Positions 26,380 through 38,324 are shown, counted from the first letter of the stretch. The stretch is DNA of 64,000 nt from Acanthacorydalis orientalis (GCA_034766995.1 CM068318.1:5751001-5815000), one strand, 5' to 3'. Notes: generated by a model not told the origin, from the letters alone. Numbers and translations are program-made.

Positions 26380-26520
26380 TATATATAGTGGAACTGTTGA
26401 GAGCAAAGAACTGGGGAAGAACTTCTAGGCAGAGAGATGTATGAGGGATCTCTGAAAATTGAGGAGGCCAAGAATCGATTTGAGCTGTAGCGCTATCGAA
26501 GAAGAAGATGATGAATGTAC
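26380..26520 (+). mobile_element. Degraded LINE 3' end (fragment 1)
   Basis: One frame reads LLRAKNWGRTSRQRDV with a stop after it. A second frame then reads EEAKNRFEL-stop-RYRRRR. This matches the general C-terminal pattern NW....A.DR..W....EEAKNR..L of non-LTR retrotransposon reverse transcriptase ORFs, followed by a GA-rich, GATGATG-like tail. A frameshift and stops lie between the two parts. It is severely 5'-truncated. Class assignment is from motif memory. Confidence 0.55.
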
Positions 26521-26540
26521 AAATTTTATTTTAGAATTTC

Positions 26541-26578
26541 GAACTCGTCTTATATATATCTATAGGTCGTCTTATATT
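26541..26578. repeat. Repeated CGTCTTATA motif
   Basis: Two copies of CTCGTCTTATA / GGTCGTCTTATA separated by about 10 bp, related to the inverted repeat at 25963-26032. Confidence 0.4.
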
Positions 26579-26600
26579 CCATGATATAGGGTATATATAT

Positions 26601-26625
26601 AGAAAGAGAAAGAGAGAGAGAGAAA
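26601..26625. repeat. (GA)n microsatellite
   Basis: An imperfect AGAGAG run immediately upstream of the second LINE fragment. Confidence 0.85.
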
Positions 26626-26637
26626 ATAAATATATAT

Positions 26638-27018
26638 CCTGTACTGACCTACGGAACTGAAACTTGGATTCTTATTGCGAAAACAAAACAACTTGAGACA
26701 GCGCAGGAAAGTATAGAAGGATATATTGTTGGGAATAACAAGAAGAGATAAGAAAATAATAAGATAGATATGAAAACAAACTGAATTTATAGAAACAATA
26801 AGAAAAGTGAAGAGTTTCAAATAAATGCGTAGAATATATTACAAGAAGAGAAAACAATCGATGAACAAAGAAAACTATTAATTGAAAACCAAGAAATTTA
26901 AAAAGACCAATGGACAGATAAGAACATTCATTAGAAATTTATGGCAAATAGAGGCATTAAATCTTTTGTACTGGAAAGTTTTGGAAAAGGCCTTCATCCA
27001 GCAGTAGACATAAAGAAG

Positions 27019-27020
<2 letters not shown>
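26638..27020 (+). mobile_element. Degraded LINE 3' end (fragment 2)
   Basis: The frame starts PVLTYGTETWILIAKTKQLE, very close to the LTYG.ETW motif of the C-terminal part of RTE-like and related non-LTR retrotransposon ORFs. It continues AQESIEG, then picks up stops. About 330 bp on, another frame reads WKVLEKAFIQQ-stop-T, matching the terminal W..LE.AFIQQW motif. It runs directly into a 43-bp (TA)n tract, where the retrotransposon tail would be. The reading order and spacing fit a single truncated copy with many substitutions and indels. Confidence 0.75.
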
Positions 27021-27061
<41 letters not shown>

Positions 27062-27063
27062 GT
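27021..27063. repeat. (TA)n microsatellite on a LINE 3' end
   Basis: TA tract abutting the 3' end of the LINE relic. It may have grown from the element's simple-sequence tail. Confidence 0.93.
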
Positions 27064-27355
27064 CTGTATGTACAAACGATTTTATTAAAATTTTGTACAC
27101 GAAGATTATATTAAAATTTAAGTTTTTCATATAACGCAAAAGATACACTTCTTAGATTATATTGACTTTAAGTTTAAAATTTAGATATTGATATTCAATA
27201 ATGTAACATTCTAAAAGTAGACATTAAAGTATAAAAGTTCATGAAAAATTAATAAAAAAATTTCACTGAAAAAGTAGCTTGATTGTAAAGTAAAAATTTT
27301 AATGAAAAATAGTTTTGAAAAATAATAGTTTTTTTATTGACATTCCATCTATTAA

Positions 27356-27357
<2 letters not shown>
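27064..27357. other. AT-rich spacer
   Basis: Nothing recognised. Confidence 0.5.
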
Positions 27358-27396
<39 letters not shown>

Positions 27397-27424
27397 CGTG
27401 TGTATATATATATATATATATATA
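27358..27424. repeat. (TA)n-GTGCGTGTG-(TA)n microsatellite
   Basis: Two TA blocks separated by a short GT/CG core. Confidence 0.95.
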
Positions 27425-27599
27425 ATGCTATTGTATTTTTATTACTGTTAAGTTTTACAAGTATCGGTCCTCGATGTAACGTTCGATAAAAACGACGATA
27501 TTTTATATCAAAAAATATCAATGTGTAGGTATTAGTACAGTCAGTTTTTACGCGACATTTTTATTATAAAAATTTGTTATTATTTTGTTATTCTTTTTA

Positions 27600-28640
27600 T
27601 TACATCGATCTCATTGTTTCCAACAAAGCATCCAGTGGCAAAACACTCGTTGCAGAAATTCCATATTTTCGATAAAACGGTAGAAAAAGCTCAACGTGCC
27701 ACGACAAAACACACAGTCACACATTTCAGATAAAATATTGCCACAAAAGAGCATGTACGTTTTATTTATGATCGCATAAACGATGAAGAACCTTTGTAAT
27801 AACCGTTTCGGACAAGCGTATGAATTGTCGCGACACAAACGCGCCGGAATAGCGGAACCTATATTGGCGGTGGCCAAATAGAATGGAACGAACGAGCGGC
27901 GGACGAACGCGCGCTGCCGCTGGGCCGTTTTAATTCCTGCTTTCTTTTAAATTATGTATTTAAATGCTATCCGAATTATCGATCTTGTCAGACTTTTGTT
28001 TTCGTTGAATTTATAATGAATTTTTATTGCGCTTCACACACACATACACGTTCGCACGCATAGATAACTTTTTATTTTTCTTTCTCTGTCACTGTTTTCT
28101 TTTCTCTATCTATAGATAAACGAGACGTTTGCTCTTTTTGTTCGAAACGGCGACGTTATTAATATTAATATCAATTTGATTTGTAATTAAACCACTGTCG
28201 TGTCCCTGTCGCCTTTCATAAAACATAACGGGGGACATAAATACAATTTTATTGAATACTTGATTAACGACGGGTCTTTTACTTCGTTGCTATCAACTCG
28301 TAACTATTTTCCTAGTATAGCTATCGAAACGTAGTTACATTAAAGACTGTCACTCGCAGGCGTATACCTCACGGGCTTTCAAGCTTTTCTCAAAAGCAGA
28401 CTTGATGTACCAGTACCGACAACGACGACGCCGTCGTCGACGAAGGCGAATACTATGTCGTGGGATTTCTCTTCTACGAACTGATCGTTTCGCTTAACTA
28501 CTGCATTCGCTGACACTAATGCTTATGCACAACGAATATAGAGTTGCATTTCACAAGGAACGTCAGAACTGTAATATATTGTCGTCGCCGTTTCTCGCAT
28601 GATTCCCGTGCATGCATCATCGGTTCAATATAAAGAATGT
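27600..28640. other. CpG-bearing island, possible regulatory region
   Basis: About 1 kb of clearly more balanced composition. The peak at 27835-27935 (CGCGCCGGAATAGCGG, TTGGCGGTGGCCAAAT, GGCGGACGAACGCGCG) is strongly CpG-rich. A perfect inverted repeat CGACGACG-C-CGTCGTCG lies at 28423-28439. An 88-codon minus-strand frame (27611-27877) shows no motif. The word GCGCCGGAAT recurs in the island at 45.6 kb. Confidence 0.4.
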
Positions 28641-29454
28641 AAAACCTTATGCGCACGTCAAAGATGAAGACTTAAAAAGGATCTCTTCAAATACAAATTG
28701 CTAGTTGATAGATTGTTGCACAGCACGTTTTCATATTTCAATCGGAAATGTGTACTGAAATCAGTTCTGAACGAATGAAATTCTATTTCTGCATAGTAAC
28801 ATAAGTACATGGTACTATTGAATACTTCCTTCGTGTTTTAATAGATTGCAAAAAAAAATAATCATAGGAACATAATAAAATCATTGTACAGTAGCTTTAT
28901 CATTTTTTTCAGACAAAAAAAAACATCTAAATTTACTAAATTATAAATAAAATATTTTCCTTTTAATATGACTTTTGTAGGACTAATACTCTGTTATTTA
29001 TTGCTGCCAGCAAAATTTTATATATAAATTTTACATCATTAGTCCTGGGAACACTAAATATTGTGCTTTGTGCTCAACTAGAAAAATTCAAGGGGGTCGA
29101 AAATGGCGTCACTTGTGTAGATAATCCGAATAAAAATATAAAGATTAAAATCATTTAATTATATCGCAATGTTTGTATAGCACTATGCAAACTGTATCAA
29201 TTTACAATATATAATCAAAAGTTTATCGAAACTATATTTATTTTAATTTGTTAATGTATCTAATGTATCTAAAAATATTCAATAGTCTTATAAGATTTTC
29301 ATTATTAATAAAATATGAGACATTGTTTTCTCAAATTATAACGAATAAATGTCATAATGAGACGAATAAAAAATCAATTAATGTGTAAGAGAGAAATTAC
29401 ATTCCTGCAATTATATTTTTAATGGAACTATAATAAGTATTTATACACAGACAC

Positions 29455-29457
<3 letters not shown>
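28641..29457. other. AT-rich spacer with a nested inverted repeat
   Basis: AGGACTAAT (28979-28987) and ATTAGTCCT (29038-29046) are inverted, with a second A/T palindrome between them. Together they could form a 68-bp hairpin, perhaps a tiny transposon relic. Nothing else recognised. Confidence 0.4.

Positions 29458-29496
<39 letters not shown>
29458..29496. repeat. (TA)n microsatellite
   Basis: TA run of about 39 bp. Confidence 0.96.
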
Positions 29497-29498
<2 letters not shown>

Positions 29499-29619
29499 GT
29501 ATAGATGTGAGTGTACTAGATTTTATTACTATGTAATGAGAGAGAAATTTGCACTAAATAACTTTAAGTAAATATTGGATGTTATTAGAGTAAATTAAGA
29601 TTAACGACCGAGTCACAAG

Positions 29620-30010
29620 CTACATAAAACATACGGTTAAGTCTATGAAACGTCAGCGCGGGTGTCTATATAGTTCAGGGAATTTCCATCCGTTATTCTG
29701 TTGGTCGCTCGCTGACGTTTCGCTAACGGAATTGCATCCAGGAAATTGGATTGAGTGGTTGTGACACCGTCACGTGGCCGTATTATCGCGTTCCAGTTTC
29801 TGTACACGATGACCAGGCCCCCGACATGCAGATGAATATGCATTTAGGTGCAAGCGGTCGCTCGCAACCGACGATAATATTTGTCGTTCGTTTTTAAATT
29901 TTAATTTTCACGATTTCATTCGATCGACGTTTTCGTAGAAATGTGAGATAAAAAATTCCGTATCGAACGAATCAGTGACTCGGATTATTTTAACGAGCGC
30001 ATAACTTAGA
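29620..30010. other. G+C-richer patch
   Basis: Dense CpG between 29645 and 29880 (GTCAGCGCGGGTG, GTCGCTCGCTGACG, GTCACGTGGCCG, GCGGTCGCTCGC). A 66-codon minus-strand frame at 29643-29843 has no recognisable motif. Candidate non-coding functional DNA. Confidence 0.3.
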
Positions 30011-30172
30011 TGCTCAATTAGAATTTTTATGTTTTTCTCGTCTTTAAGAATTTTATTAATTCGATTTCAATTCCATCGACAGATTTTTCAATGAAATATC
30101 GAAACGACGAATCGTAGATTTGAAATTATACATTCTGTACAAATTAATAGAATTTCTTATTCTCGTTTTTAT

Positions 30173-30175
<3 letters not shown>

Positions 30176-30227
<52 letters not shown>
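30176..30227. repeat. (TA)n microsatellite
   Basis: Perfect TA run of about 50 bp. Confidence 0.97.
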
Positions 30228-30232
<5 letters not shown>

Positions 30233-30566
30233 TAGTACCGAGAGGTACATTGGCGGTTTTCATTTTATAATAACTGGTATTGTGGTGAGTCGGGGATTCT
30301 GTAAATAACAGCTCAGCATTTCAAAGGTATTTAGTTTCAACCAGTGCTATGTTCACTACAACCGTAGATATAGTAGTAGTTGAGTGGAATTTGTAACGAC
30401 TTGTTTTTACTGATGAATGTTACGTTGAAACCCAATTAATTGTACAAACGTGGCGTAGTTTCTACACTAAATTTGATTGTTTGGGTAAAGACGATGCTCA
30501 TTCATAAAATATATGAGACAGATAGATGCTTGTTTCTGTAGAGACTTATTATTACATTTAAATTAA

Positions 30567-30596
30567 TTTCTATTACATTTTTAAATGTAATAGAAA
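30567..30596. other. Perfect 14-bp-stem hairpin
   Basis: TTTCTATTACATTT pairs with AAATGTAATAGAAA across a 2-base loop. The word ATTACATTTAAATT just upstream and ATGTAATG just downstream repeat parts of the arms, suggesting local inverted duplication. Confidence 0.6.
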
Positions 30597-30906
30597 TGTA
30601 ATGTAAAGCCTATTAGAAATTAAAGAAATTTTGTTTCATTTTTCTTTGCAAAGGGTCATCCATGAATTTAATTTATTAATTTAAAAAAATCTATATTTAA
30701 ATTGTTAACACGATTTCGAATACGTTATTTATTCTTGTCATCAGAATAATTATTAAGTATCCAGAATTTCTTCAATTATAATTCAAGAAAGTAAACATTC
30801 TTACATCATATTTTAATAAATGTATTTGTTAATAAATGGATATTAAATTAAAATACAAAAGATTAAAATCAATATATTTTATTTGATTTTATAGATGCAA
30901 TATAAA
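30597..30906. other. AT-rich spacer
   Basis: Nothing recognised. Confidence 0.5.
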
Positions 30907-30919
30907 CATATATACATAT

Positions 30920-30983
<64 letters not shown>
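30907..30983. repeat. (CATATATA)n-(TA)n microsatellite
   Basis: Three TACATATA units, then about 45 bp of pure TA. Confidence 0.95.
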
Positions 30984-31089
30984 GAATAAATCTGTTTCTC
31001 TTTAAATTTTATATTCTGTCAGTATTTCATGAAAATCCATTCCTCGTTTTTTCCTCATAACATTTTTCCTGCAGCTTTCAGTATTTTAA

Positions 31090-31460
31090 TTAAGCCATTT
31101 TTAAGTAACAGGGAACAAGAAAAGGCACGGAAACTTTTAATCCCGACTATTGAATGACGGGCACGTCTGAACGCGTCAGGGGCGCCACTTGACGAATTAA
31201 AAAGATATGAAAGACGCATCAACGTATTAGAATTTTGTTAAATATGTATGTACACCGCAGATCGTACCTCTCTATCGTTTCAATACGATTGTACTTTTTC
31301 GAAAGAAAAAAAAACGTGCTGCTTGTAAACGTTTCTGTGATATTTCACGGTCTTACGATTAAAATAAGGCAAAGTTGAACGAACTCTGTGCATAATTCTA
31401 TGAGAGATTTTATTCTGAAGCGTGGAGCGTAAATTGTTAAAATGTTGGATTCGTTGGAGA
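31090..31460. other. G+C-richer patch
   Basis: Peak at 31115-31200 (GGCACGGAAAC, GACGGGCACGTCTG, GCGTCAGGGGCGCC). No open frame of interest. Confidence 0.3.
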
Positions 31461-31658
31461 GAAACCGCATGTTGGTTTATGCGTTATATAGAAAAAGAAT
31501 GTATATTACATGTATAATAGTACTGTTATTATTTGAAAGGAATATATATTTTATAGTATATGAAAGGAATATTGTTTAATTATTATATAAACTTTAAGAT
31601 AATTTTGAATTCTATGACAAAAGATATTTTTATATATAATATATGTATTATTAAAGTA

Positions 31659-32023
31659 TGTGGGTCTTTTGATAAGTTTGGTAAATTTCTATGATGTGGA
31701 GCTACCATTTATTTGGTAATGTCATTACTATCAAGTATCACGTTTCAAATTTGCATTGACGAAATTTTAACTAGAAGTGATGCGCTGTTAACGTTCTACA
31801 GTTGATTGAAGCGAGCGTTGTAGCCAGTTGTTACAAAAATGGGAAAAAACAAGCAACCTTTTTGCGTCGATTCATCGCCGTGAATGAAACTGGATCCACC
31901 ATTACACACCTGAATCGAAGTAGCAATCAAAGCAGAGGACAACGACTGGTGAAAGTGTGCCGACGAAGGTGAAGACCGTTTTGTCGGCTGGGATGGTGAT
32001 GGCTACTGTTTTTTTAGGGATTT
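31659..32023 (+). mobile_element. Second mariner relic, internally and 3' deleted
   Basis: After a TA dinucleotide the segment opens with a mariner-type 5' region, and a candidate ATG lies at 31839-31841 (MGKNK). It then jumps into the catalytic region, skipping well over 100 codons: LRRFIAVNET, then after one missing base WIHHYTPESK-stop-QSKQ, then TGESVPTKVKTVLSAGMVMATVF. This is the family's DETWIHHYTPE..QS..W..GE..P.K.K...S..KVMATVFWD block, with the second catalytic Asp position now N in NET. It breaks off shortly after MATVF, so the third catalytic Asp and C terminus are missing. Known from the mariner transposase family. It is a different lineage from copy A at 4.49 kb. Confidence 0.85.
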
Positions 32024-33640
32024 CCAAGGAATATTTTTATTTAATCGTAGAGTTATAATAATTAATTATTTTCTTTAGAATATTTAGACTTCTGTGAAAT
32101 TTACTTGCAGTATTGATAATAATTCTTTATCGCATAAATAAGTTTGAAATATGATTCCCATGTCTTTACATGATTCAGTAGTTTAATGCATTACTTCTAC
32201 GTCATTGATGGATAAGGTTAAACGATTAACTTTCATAGATTAATAATCAACAGAAAAGTATCTTACAAATATTCACTTCCATAATATTTAAACATGGCCT
32301 AGTCAAAAGTCACATTATTATCATAAAACAGTATCACTTATTAAGATTCTTATCGATCCTCTAATTTTCGGTTTTAATATCAAAAAAAGTCTGGAATCGA
32401 ATGTGTTTAATAATTCGAATCAGGTCAATCGTAAATAAGTCTGTACTTCAATAAATTCGTTGAACCACCGTTTACAAATTTCCATTGGCTGAAATACAAA
32501 TACGATATCACTTTCAATGATTGAGCACTAGTAGTTGGATACTTCATCGGCACGTCTTTGACATATCAAGAGCCTTGTTTACACATACGCGTCAGAGCAT
32601 GAGATCTGAAGTAATCTGGAGCACAGAGCATGACGATGAAGTTTAACGTGCGCCGCTTGACGTGAGTGAACGAGTGCAAAGTCAGCTATGTTTGAAAATT
32701 TCTTGTGCCGAAGCTATGAAAACGAAGGTAGCGAGAAACACTAAAAAATATACACCGAGACCCTTGCTTTACATGGATCTATATATATATATATATATAT
32801 TTGTATGTATCTGTGCATGTGTCTGATTACATAAATTTCTGAAGAATATATAAAAAAATTCAAAATAAAAAATCATATTTTATAAGAGGTATAAAAGATA
32901 AAATAAGCATCAAAATAAAAAGAATATAAAAAATGAAACTTGTTGAAAAATAATACTTTACCTTCTTGATTGTGATTCATCTTTATTTATTATCATTTTT
33001 AGTTTGTACTTAGAGTAAATGAAAAAAAATATCACATATTTATAATATATGTATATATATATATATAAATTGAAATATACTCAATGAAAACAAATCATAA
33101 AATTAATATTACTTATTATGATTATTGTATATAATAATATAAAATCGACTTGATTTATAAATTAATCTCAGAAAGCAAAACTGGTATCTGATAACAATAC
33201 AGCTTCAAAATTTTTCGAATTTTTACCTAATATCTCTGACATCTAATTCTCCACCGTTTTTTAAATCAAAGAATATTTTAATGTCAATTCATTATTCTGT
33301 AGGATCATGAATGGGACTTCAGTCATATTGTCTAAATTTTCAAAAGTTATTCTATACACCGGCTGTTATATAAATCGTTTTTATTTATTATTCATTATTG
33401 AATTATATTATTTTAAAAAAATATAAAACAGAATAGGTACTCTATTCGTTTACTTATTTCATGCTATATTTCTCTTCTTTATCAATTCCTCTGATTCTGA
33501 TTTTACTTTGAATTTTTTTGATAAACGAAAAATTCATTCTTTAGTAGTTGATTTGTAATTTAATATATTGTAAATCCTTAAGAAACGCTTTTATAATATA
33601 TATATATATATATTCATGTGTATACATATATACATGTATA
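32024..33640. other. AT-rich spacer with a small CpG patch
   Basis: A CpG-bearing patch lies at 32560-32760 (CACATACGCGTCAGAGC, GTGCGCCGCTTGACG). Short TA tracts lie at 32781-32800, 33051-33066 and 33596-33612. No gene recognised. Confidence 0.5.
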
Positions 33641-34025
33641 TTCTCAAACGGCCTACATGGGAAAAGAAATAAACCGTTGACGGAAAAAAGATTAAGAGCG
33701 GTGAATCTGAACATCAGAGAAAAAAATCACGCACAGAAGGAATGGTTCAAAAATGGCACGCGGCGACGTTTGGCATTTTTACGATGAAAACGCGCTTATT
33801 CTCGATGGGGCGGTGGTGGCACTACATTGTTGAACGTACACACAAGGACTGCTGGAACCCTTCGGATGTTGACAATGGCGCAAAGTCAACATCACGTCAT
33901 AGCGTCCCAACGACGACGACAACAACAAGAAGAGGAGCGCTGAGGGACACGCACTCAATGTCTTGTACGACAACGCTGTTATCGAAAATGTCACTCGAAG
34001 ACGTTTATAACATTCCCATATAAAT
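33641..34025. other. G+C-richer patch
   Basis: Balanced composition and frequent CpG (AATGGCACGCGGCGACG, GGGGCGGTGGTGGC, an ACGACGACGACAACAACAAG run at 33911-33930). A 93-codon plus frame (33742-34023) encodes a threonine run from the ACGACGACA repeat and no known domain. Confidence 0.35.
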
Positions 34026-36256
34026 ATAATGTGTAATCATTACTTGAAAATCTGTTATCATAATAATGTTTCACGTGAATGAAATCGTTTTGTTTAAAAT
34101 GTTGCTGTCTCGGGAGTAAACCGTCGTTACTCTCTCTATATATTTTTTATACCTATTATATGTATATATATATATAATTTTTCACTATCTACCTTTATAC
34201 ACATGTATTTGTGTTTTCGAGAGGCAGGGAACAAAGCATTCATCATAATTTGTCGATTTTTCGTTATCTTCAAGTTGTTTTTAATGACTGTTGTATTTAT
34301 GAAAAAACTTTTTATATTACAATTTAATAAAAATGTAATTTTTATTTCATAATACGATTTTCTTTTCACTTATTTTTAATTTATAAATTCAAATATTTGT
34401 TTTAATTAAGTCGATAAAATCAAAAACGATAAGAATTAAATATTTGAATTTTACAAGAAACAAAAAATATTTAACGACACTTTTCTTTTAACCATTCTTT
34501 TATAATACACCTGAATGAATCATTATATATTTTTTAAATATTTAGTTCACTGCAAGATAATCTTAGAAACTAGCGGGCTTCTTCTTAAATAACTTATTAT
34601 AATTGTAAAAGTTATCATTAATCTTGATTTTGTTGTAATTTGAGTTAAAAGTTATATTTTCTGTATAATATATGAAATATGTTGTTCTAAGCATTACCTA
34701 TAGACTAGGTATGAGTTTGTTTCTTCTATGACTGGTTTAGAATTTCATCATCTCTTGATAGATCTTGAACTCAATTATATTTAGATCTACCTAAAGGTCA
34801 CGAAAGTCAACATTAATTATAAAAAAAACGAACTTACACAGAATATAGGAGATGTATTCAAAGAAATAAAGAACCTGGGTACAAAAAAAAACAAAATAAA
34901 TATAATTAAAAAGTTAAAAATAAATCTTTATATAGAATACAATATAATAGTACATAAAATTATTTATTTAAAAATAGAATTTTTATTTTTAATTTAATTT
35001 AGACTTCAATAAAATTTCATTTATATTTAAAGAATACTTCACATTCCATCTGCTATAACCTAGAAAATTAATTTATTTACAATTTGTTTGATGAGATTTA
35101 TTTAGTCTCTTGTGAATTATTGAACAGATATTTATTCTATTTGATTGATTTAGTCTATTGGAGACAATACTAATACCAATAAACATTTTATAGTATAATG
35201 AAAATTACCTGCCGATCTTATCAAATGTGAAAAGAAAGTAAACAAAGAAATAGTTGTAATGAGATATTAAATAAAAAGTAATTAAAAAAAACATTTTTTA
35301 ACTTAAAAGTGAACATTTTTAGTTAGTTAAAGAATTTTAGGTTCTTTTGCGTTTTGAGAACGATGGAGTTTCCATCGAAATATCAATAATCAACGATCAG
35401 AAATGATCAATTCTAATTTATTAGATATTTTTGATTAGAAAAATTGACGTGATTTGTATGAGCAACAATAATTTATTTGCAATAGTGTTTTGAATGTATT
35501 TTTTAAATTAATCAGCATGTTTTATATTCTATTCCAGATAAAATATAAATTAGGTTAATACTGTTTTAATCTTGAAAATAGATTTATTAATTAGGTAAAA
35601 CTTTGGTTAGTTAACTCAGTGTCACCAAACTATATAGATTTGTTTTTTATCATTTTATTGAATTCTTGAAAACTTAAACTTTCTTAAATTAAACAAAAAA
35701 ACTAGCATTGTATGTGTAAATAAATGAAAAATATTCGATATAAATTACATTTGTTATTCTTATAAAATATGAAATTCAAACATCTTTTTCATACAATAAA
35801 AAATCATTATAAAAAAAATTTAAAATGAATCCATATTTCCAACCAACTTTCCTAAATTTCATTATTAAATTCTTAAGATGAATCATTTTTTTATTCAACT
35901 AAATCTACGATGTTAATCAAATTAATCTAAATATATTTAAATTTCCAAATAAATATTAAATTTTAAAATTCTTTAATAAAACGTGTCTCTGTAAAAGGAA
36001 TATAAAATGACGCTCAAGAATGAGGGTATTAGAGAAGATATAATTTATGATAATGGTGCGAGTTTATATCTGTCGCATGAATTATAGTGGACTTTTTTTT
36101 AAAAAAAAAGGTACAAAAGTCTGTGGAATATTTTGGACTATATTATTATTCTGTTGTGTTTTCTGATTAAATCATCTTTTGTAATCTATTTATAATTTTG
36201 GTACAATTTTTCGTTTTTATTTACAAAATGAAAAATGGAAATTATATTAAAAATGT
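34026..36256. other. AT-rich spacer
   Basis: No gene or transposon recognised. The sequence is uniformly AT-rich with poly(A)/poly(T) runs. Confidence 0.55.
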
Positions 36257-36281
36257 TATATATATATATATATATATATAT
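36257..36281. repeat. (TA)n microsatellite
   Basis: TA run of about 25 bp. Confidence 0.95.
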
Positions 36282-36299
36282 AAGCATACATTTCTGTAT

Positions 36300-36800
36300 A
36301 AGACTGTGAGTGTGTAAGCAAGTAGGAACGTACTCGTAATGAATGATTCTACCTTCTCAACTAAATCAACACATAGTACGCTTTATAATAGACTGAATGG
36401 CTGATGAACGCTTAAATGTTTAGAGTCACCATCTTAGAGCACTTCAAAGTACCGGAAATTGCTACATGAAATTCAATTTCCGTTGAAATTAAAGAGGCAC
36501 AAGAGTGCAGCAAAACCGTGTAGACTGATGTTTGACTCACACCACGCCTCGGACTAATTAATGTATTGTAACTTAACACAATTTCCTTAAGCTTCTCCGA
36601 CGGACATTATTTTTAAATTGAATTTCGTGTTCGAAACGAATCGTTCTGACGATCGACGACGACCGCCTTCCATTTAATCTGCAACGAGATTTGATTTAAA
36701 CAGTTTATGACAAGTAATTCGTGCATTTCAGTCTCGACTGTCTGTCTGTGTATGTGTTCGTGTTCTTCATTGCTTCTGATTTCATTCGATACTTTGTACA
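36300..36800. other. Mildly G+C-richer patch
   Basis: CpG peaks near 36590-36690 (TTCTCCGACGG, GACGATCGACGACGACCG). The minus-strand 62-codon frame at 36613-36801 is not recognised. Confidence 0.25.
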
Positions 36801-37587
36801 AGTTTAATATAACGGATTTTTATTCCGATTCTTAAACAAGATTGCATTCTCGTGATTGTTTAGTTAATTAATTGGTTTTTGTATTCTTTTTAAGTACTCG
36901 TAAAGATTTAGTTACAAGTTTTACTGCATTTCAGATATTTTATACTCGAGGAAATGAAAAATATTTATGTCTCTAATATTGTTTTTATTGTTACAAATAT
37001 TTTTATACAATTTAAAAAATATCAATCAAATAATCTTGAGTAATAATCAGATTGAATTAAATTAAAAAATCTAATATTACATTAACATTGATTAAACAAT
37101 TTTCATTAGTGTTCCATTTAAAAGTATATTTTTAAATAATTTTGTATTTTTAAAAAATATATAGTTCAGTCTTGATAAATATTAACATATTTATTAATAT
37201 ATTACTTTTCTGATCTCAGTTCTGTTTTTAACGGTTTTTTCTTTAACAGTTTTGATTTTATGAGTACCTTGGATGTAATTTACAGTTTCTAGAGGCGTAA
37301 GAGTTTCGAAAACCAATATTTGTTACGATTTATTGTAGTAGCTTGATGTTGTAGCAGCTGGATAGCCATCCTTGGCTTGTCCGTTAGCTGGGAAAATCTC
37401 AGTTCTGATAAATCACTTGAATATTTATATGCCTTGATTTGTTTCAGATCTTAACTCATTTTTAAGTAGCTTCTTAATAAACTAGCTTATCAAAAATCTA
37501 TTTGAAGATGACTCAAGAGTTGAAACTAATCATAGAAGATAAAATAATTAATTGATGCACAAAAATCAAATCCTAACACTATATATA
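36801..37587. other. AT-rich spacer
   Basis: No gene recognised. A moderate-composition stretch near 37290-37400 has no open frame or motif. Confidence 0.5.
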
Positions 37588-37647
37588 TCATCATCAGCCT
37601 CTATCAATCCACTGCTGGATAAAGGCCTCTTTCATGATTTAAAAAAA
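37588..37647 (-). mobile_element. Very short LINE 3' end (fragment 3)
   Basis: On the minus strand the frame reads MKEAFIQQWIDRG and then three TGA codons in a row. This is the terminal AFIQQW motif of RTE-like LINE ORFs, followed by the start of a (TGA)n tail. Only about 45-60 bp remain, then TA and GA microsatellite on the 5' side. The same terminal motif occurs in fragment 2 at about 26985-27010, so the two probably belong to related elements. Confidence 0.7.
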
Positions 37648-37659
37648 TATGTATATATA

Positions 37660-37700
<41 letters not shown>

Positions 37701-37720
37701 GGAGAGAGAAAGAGAGAGAG
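37648..37720. repeat. (TA)n-(GA)n compound microsatellite
   Basis: About 30 bp of TA with a CA interruption, then about 40 bp of imperfect GA. Confidence 0.96.
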
Positions 37721-38324
37721 TAACAAATTTAACTTATTTTTCTATTATAACCCTTTTGCTTAAATCTAATCCCAATATTTCATTTAAAAAACTTTCAAAC
37801 TATTTTATATAAATCATAATTACTTATTTAATTCAGTGTTTAATGATATTCTTCTGATTTTTCAGATAATCTAAATCTGTTTCTCTTCTTATTGAAAACA
37901 TAATTCCTTAAATTCGTAATTTTCTTTATAATTAATGATATCTTCACATTATCAATTTTGCTTCAAATAAGAAAAATCTGATTTCATCTTTTCCATATCA
38001 TTTCTTTCCTTTGAAGAATTTTTCTATTGTTTTTCCAAAAAAAAAACAGATGTTATTTTATATAGTTTATAAAGATTTATATATTATATTAAATTATATA
38101 TCTGTCTTTTTAATTTTATTAAATTTTATAAATTTATCTTGTATATTATTCACATATTGATTAAAAAATTATACTCTCATATTATTTTCAGTGCATGTAT
38201 GCAAAATAGTCATGTTGAAACTCTGCATAGCATGTAATCTTCTATTATATCATTATTTGTAGTAATCAGTTTTGATTTATTGTATTTTTTACATTTTAAC
38301 TTAACGTGACCTAACTTTAAGAAA

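Noticed and set aside
27611..27877. 88-codon minus-strand frame with several cysteines
   Set aside because: The Cys spacing does not fit a zinc finger or secreted-peptide pattern I recognise, there is no signal peptide at the start, and it lies within a CpG-bearing island.
30567..30596. Hairpin as a microRNA precursor
   Set aside because: The loop is 2 bases and the stem only 14 bp, far shorter than an animal microRNA precursor, and the arms are nearly all A/T.
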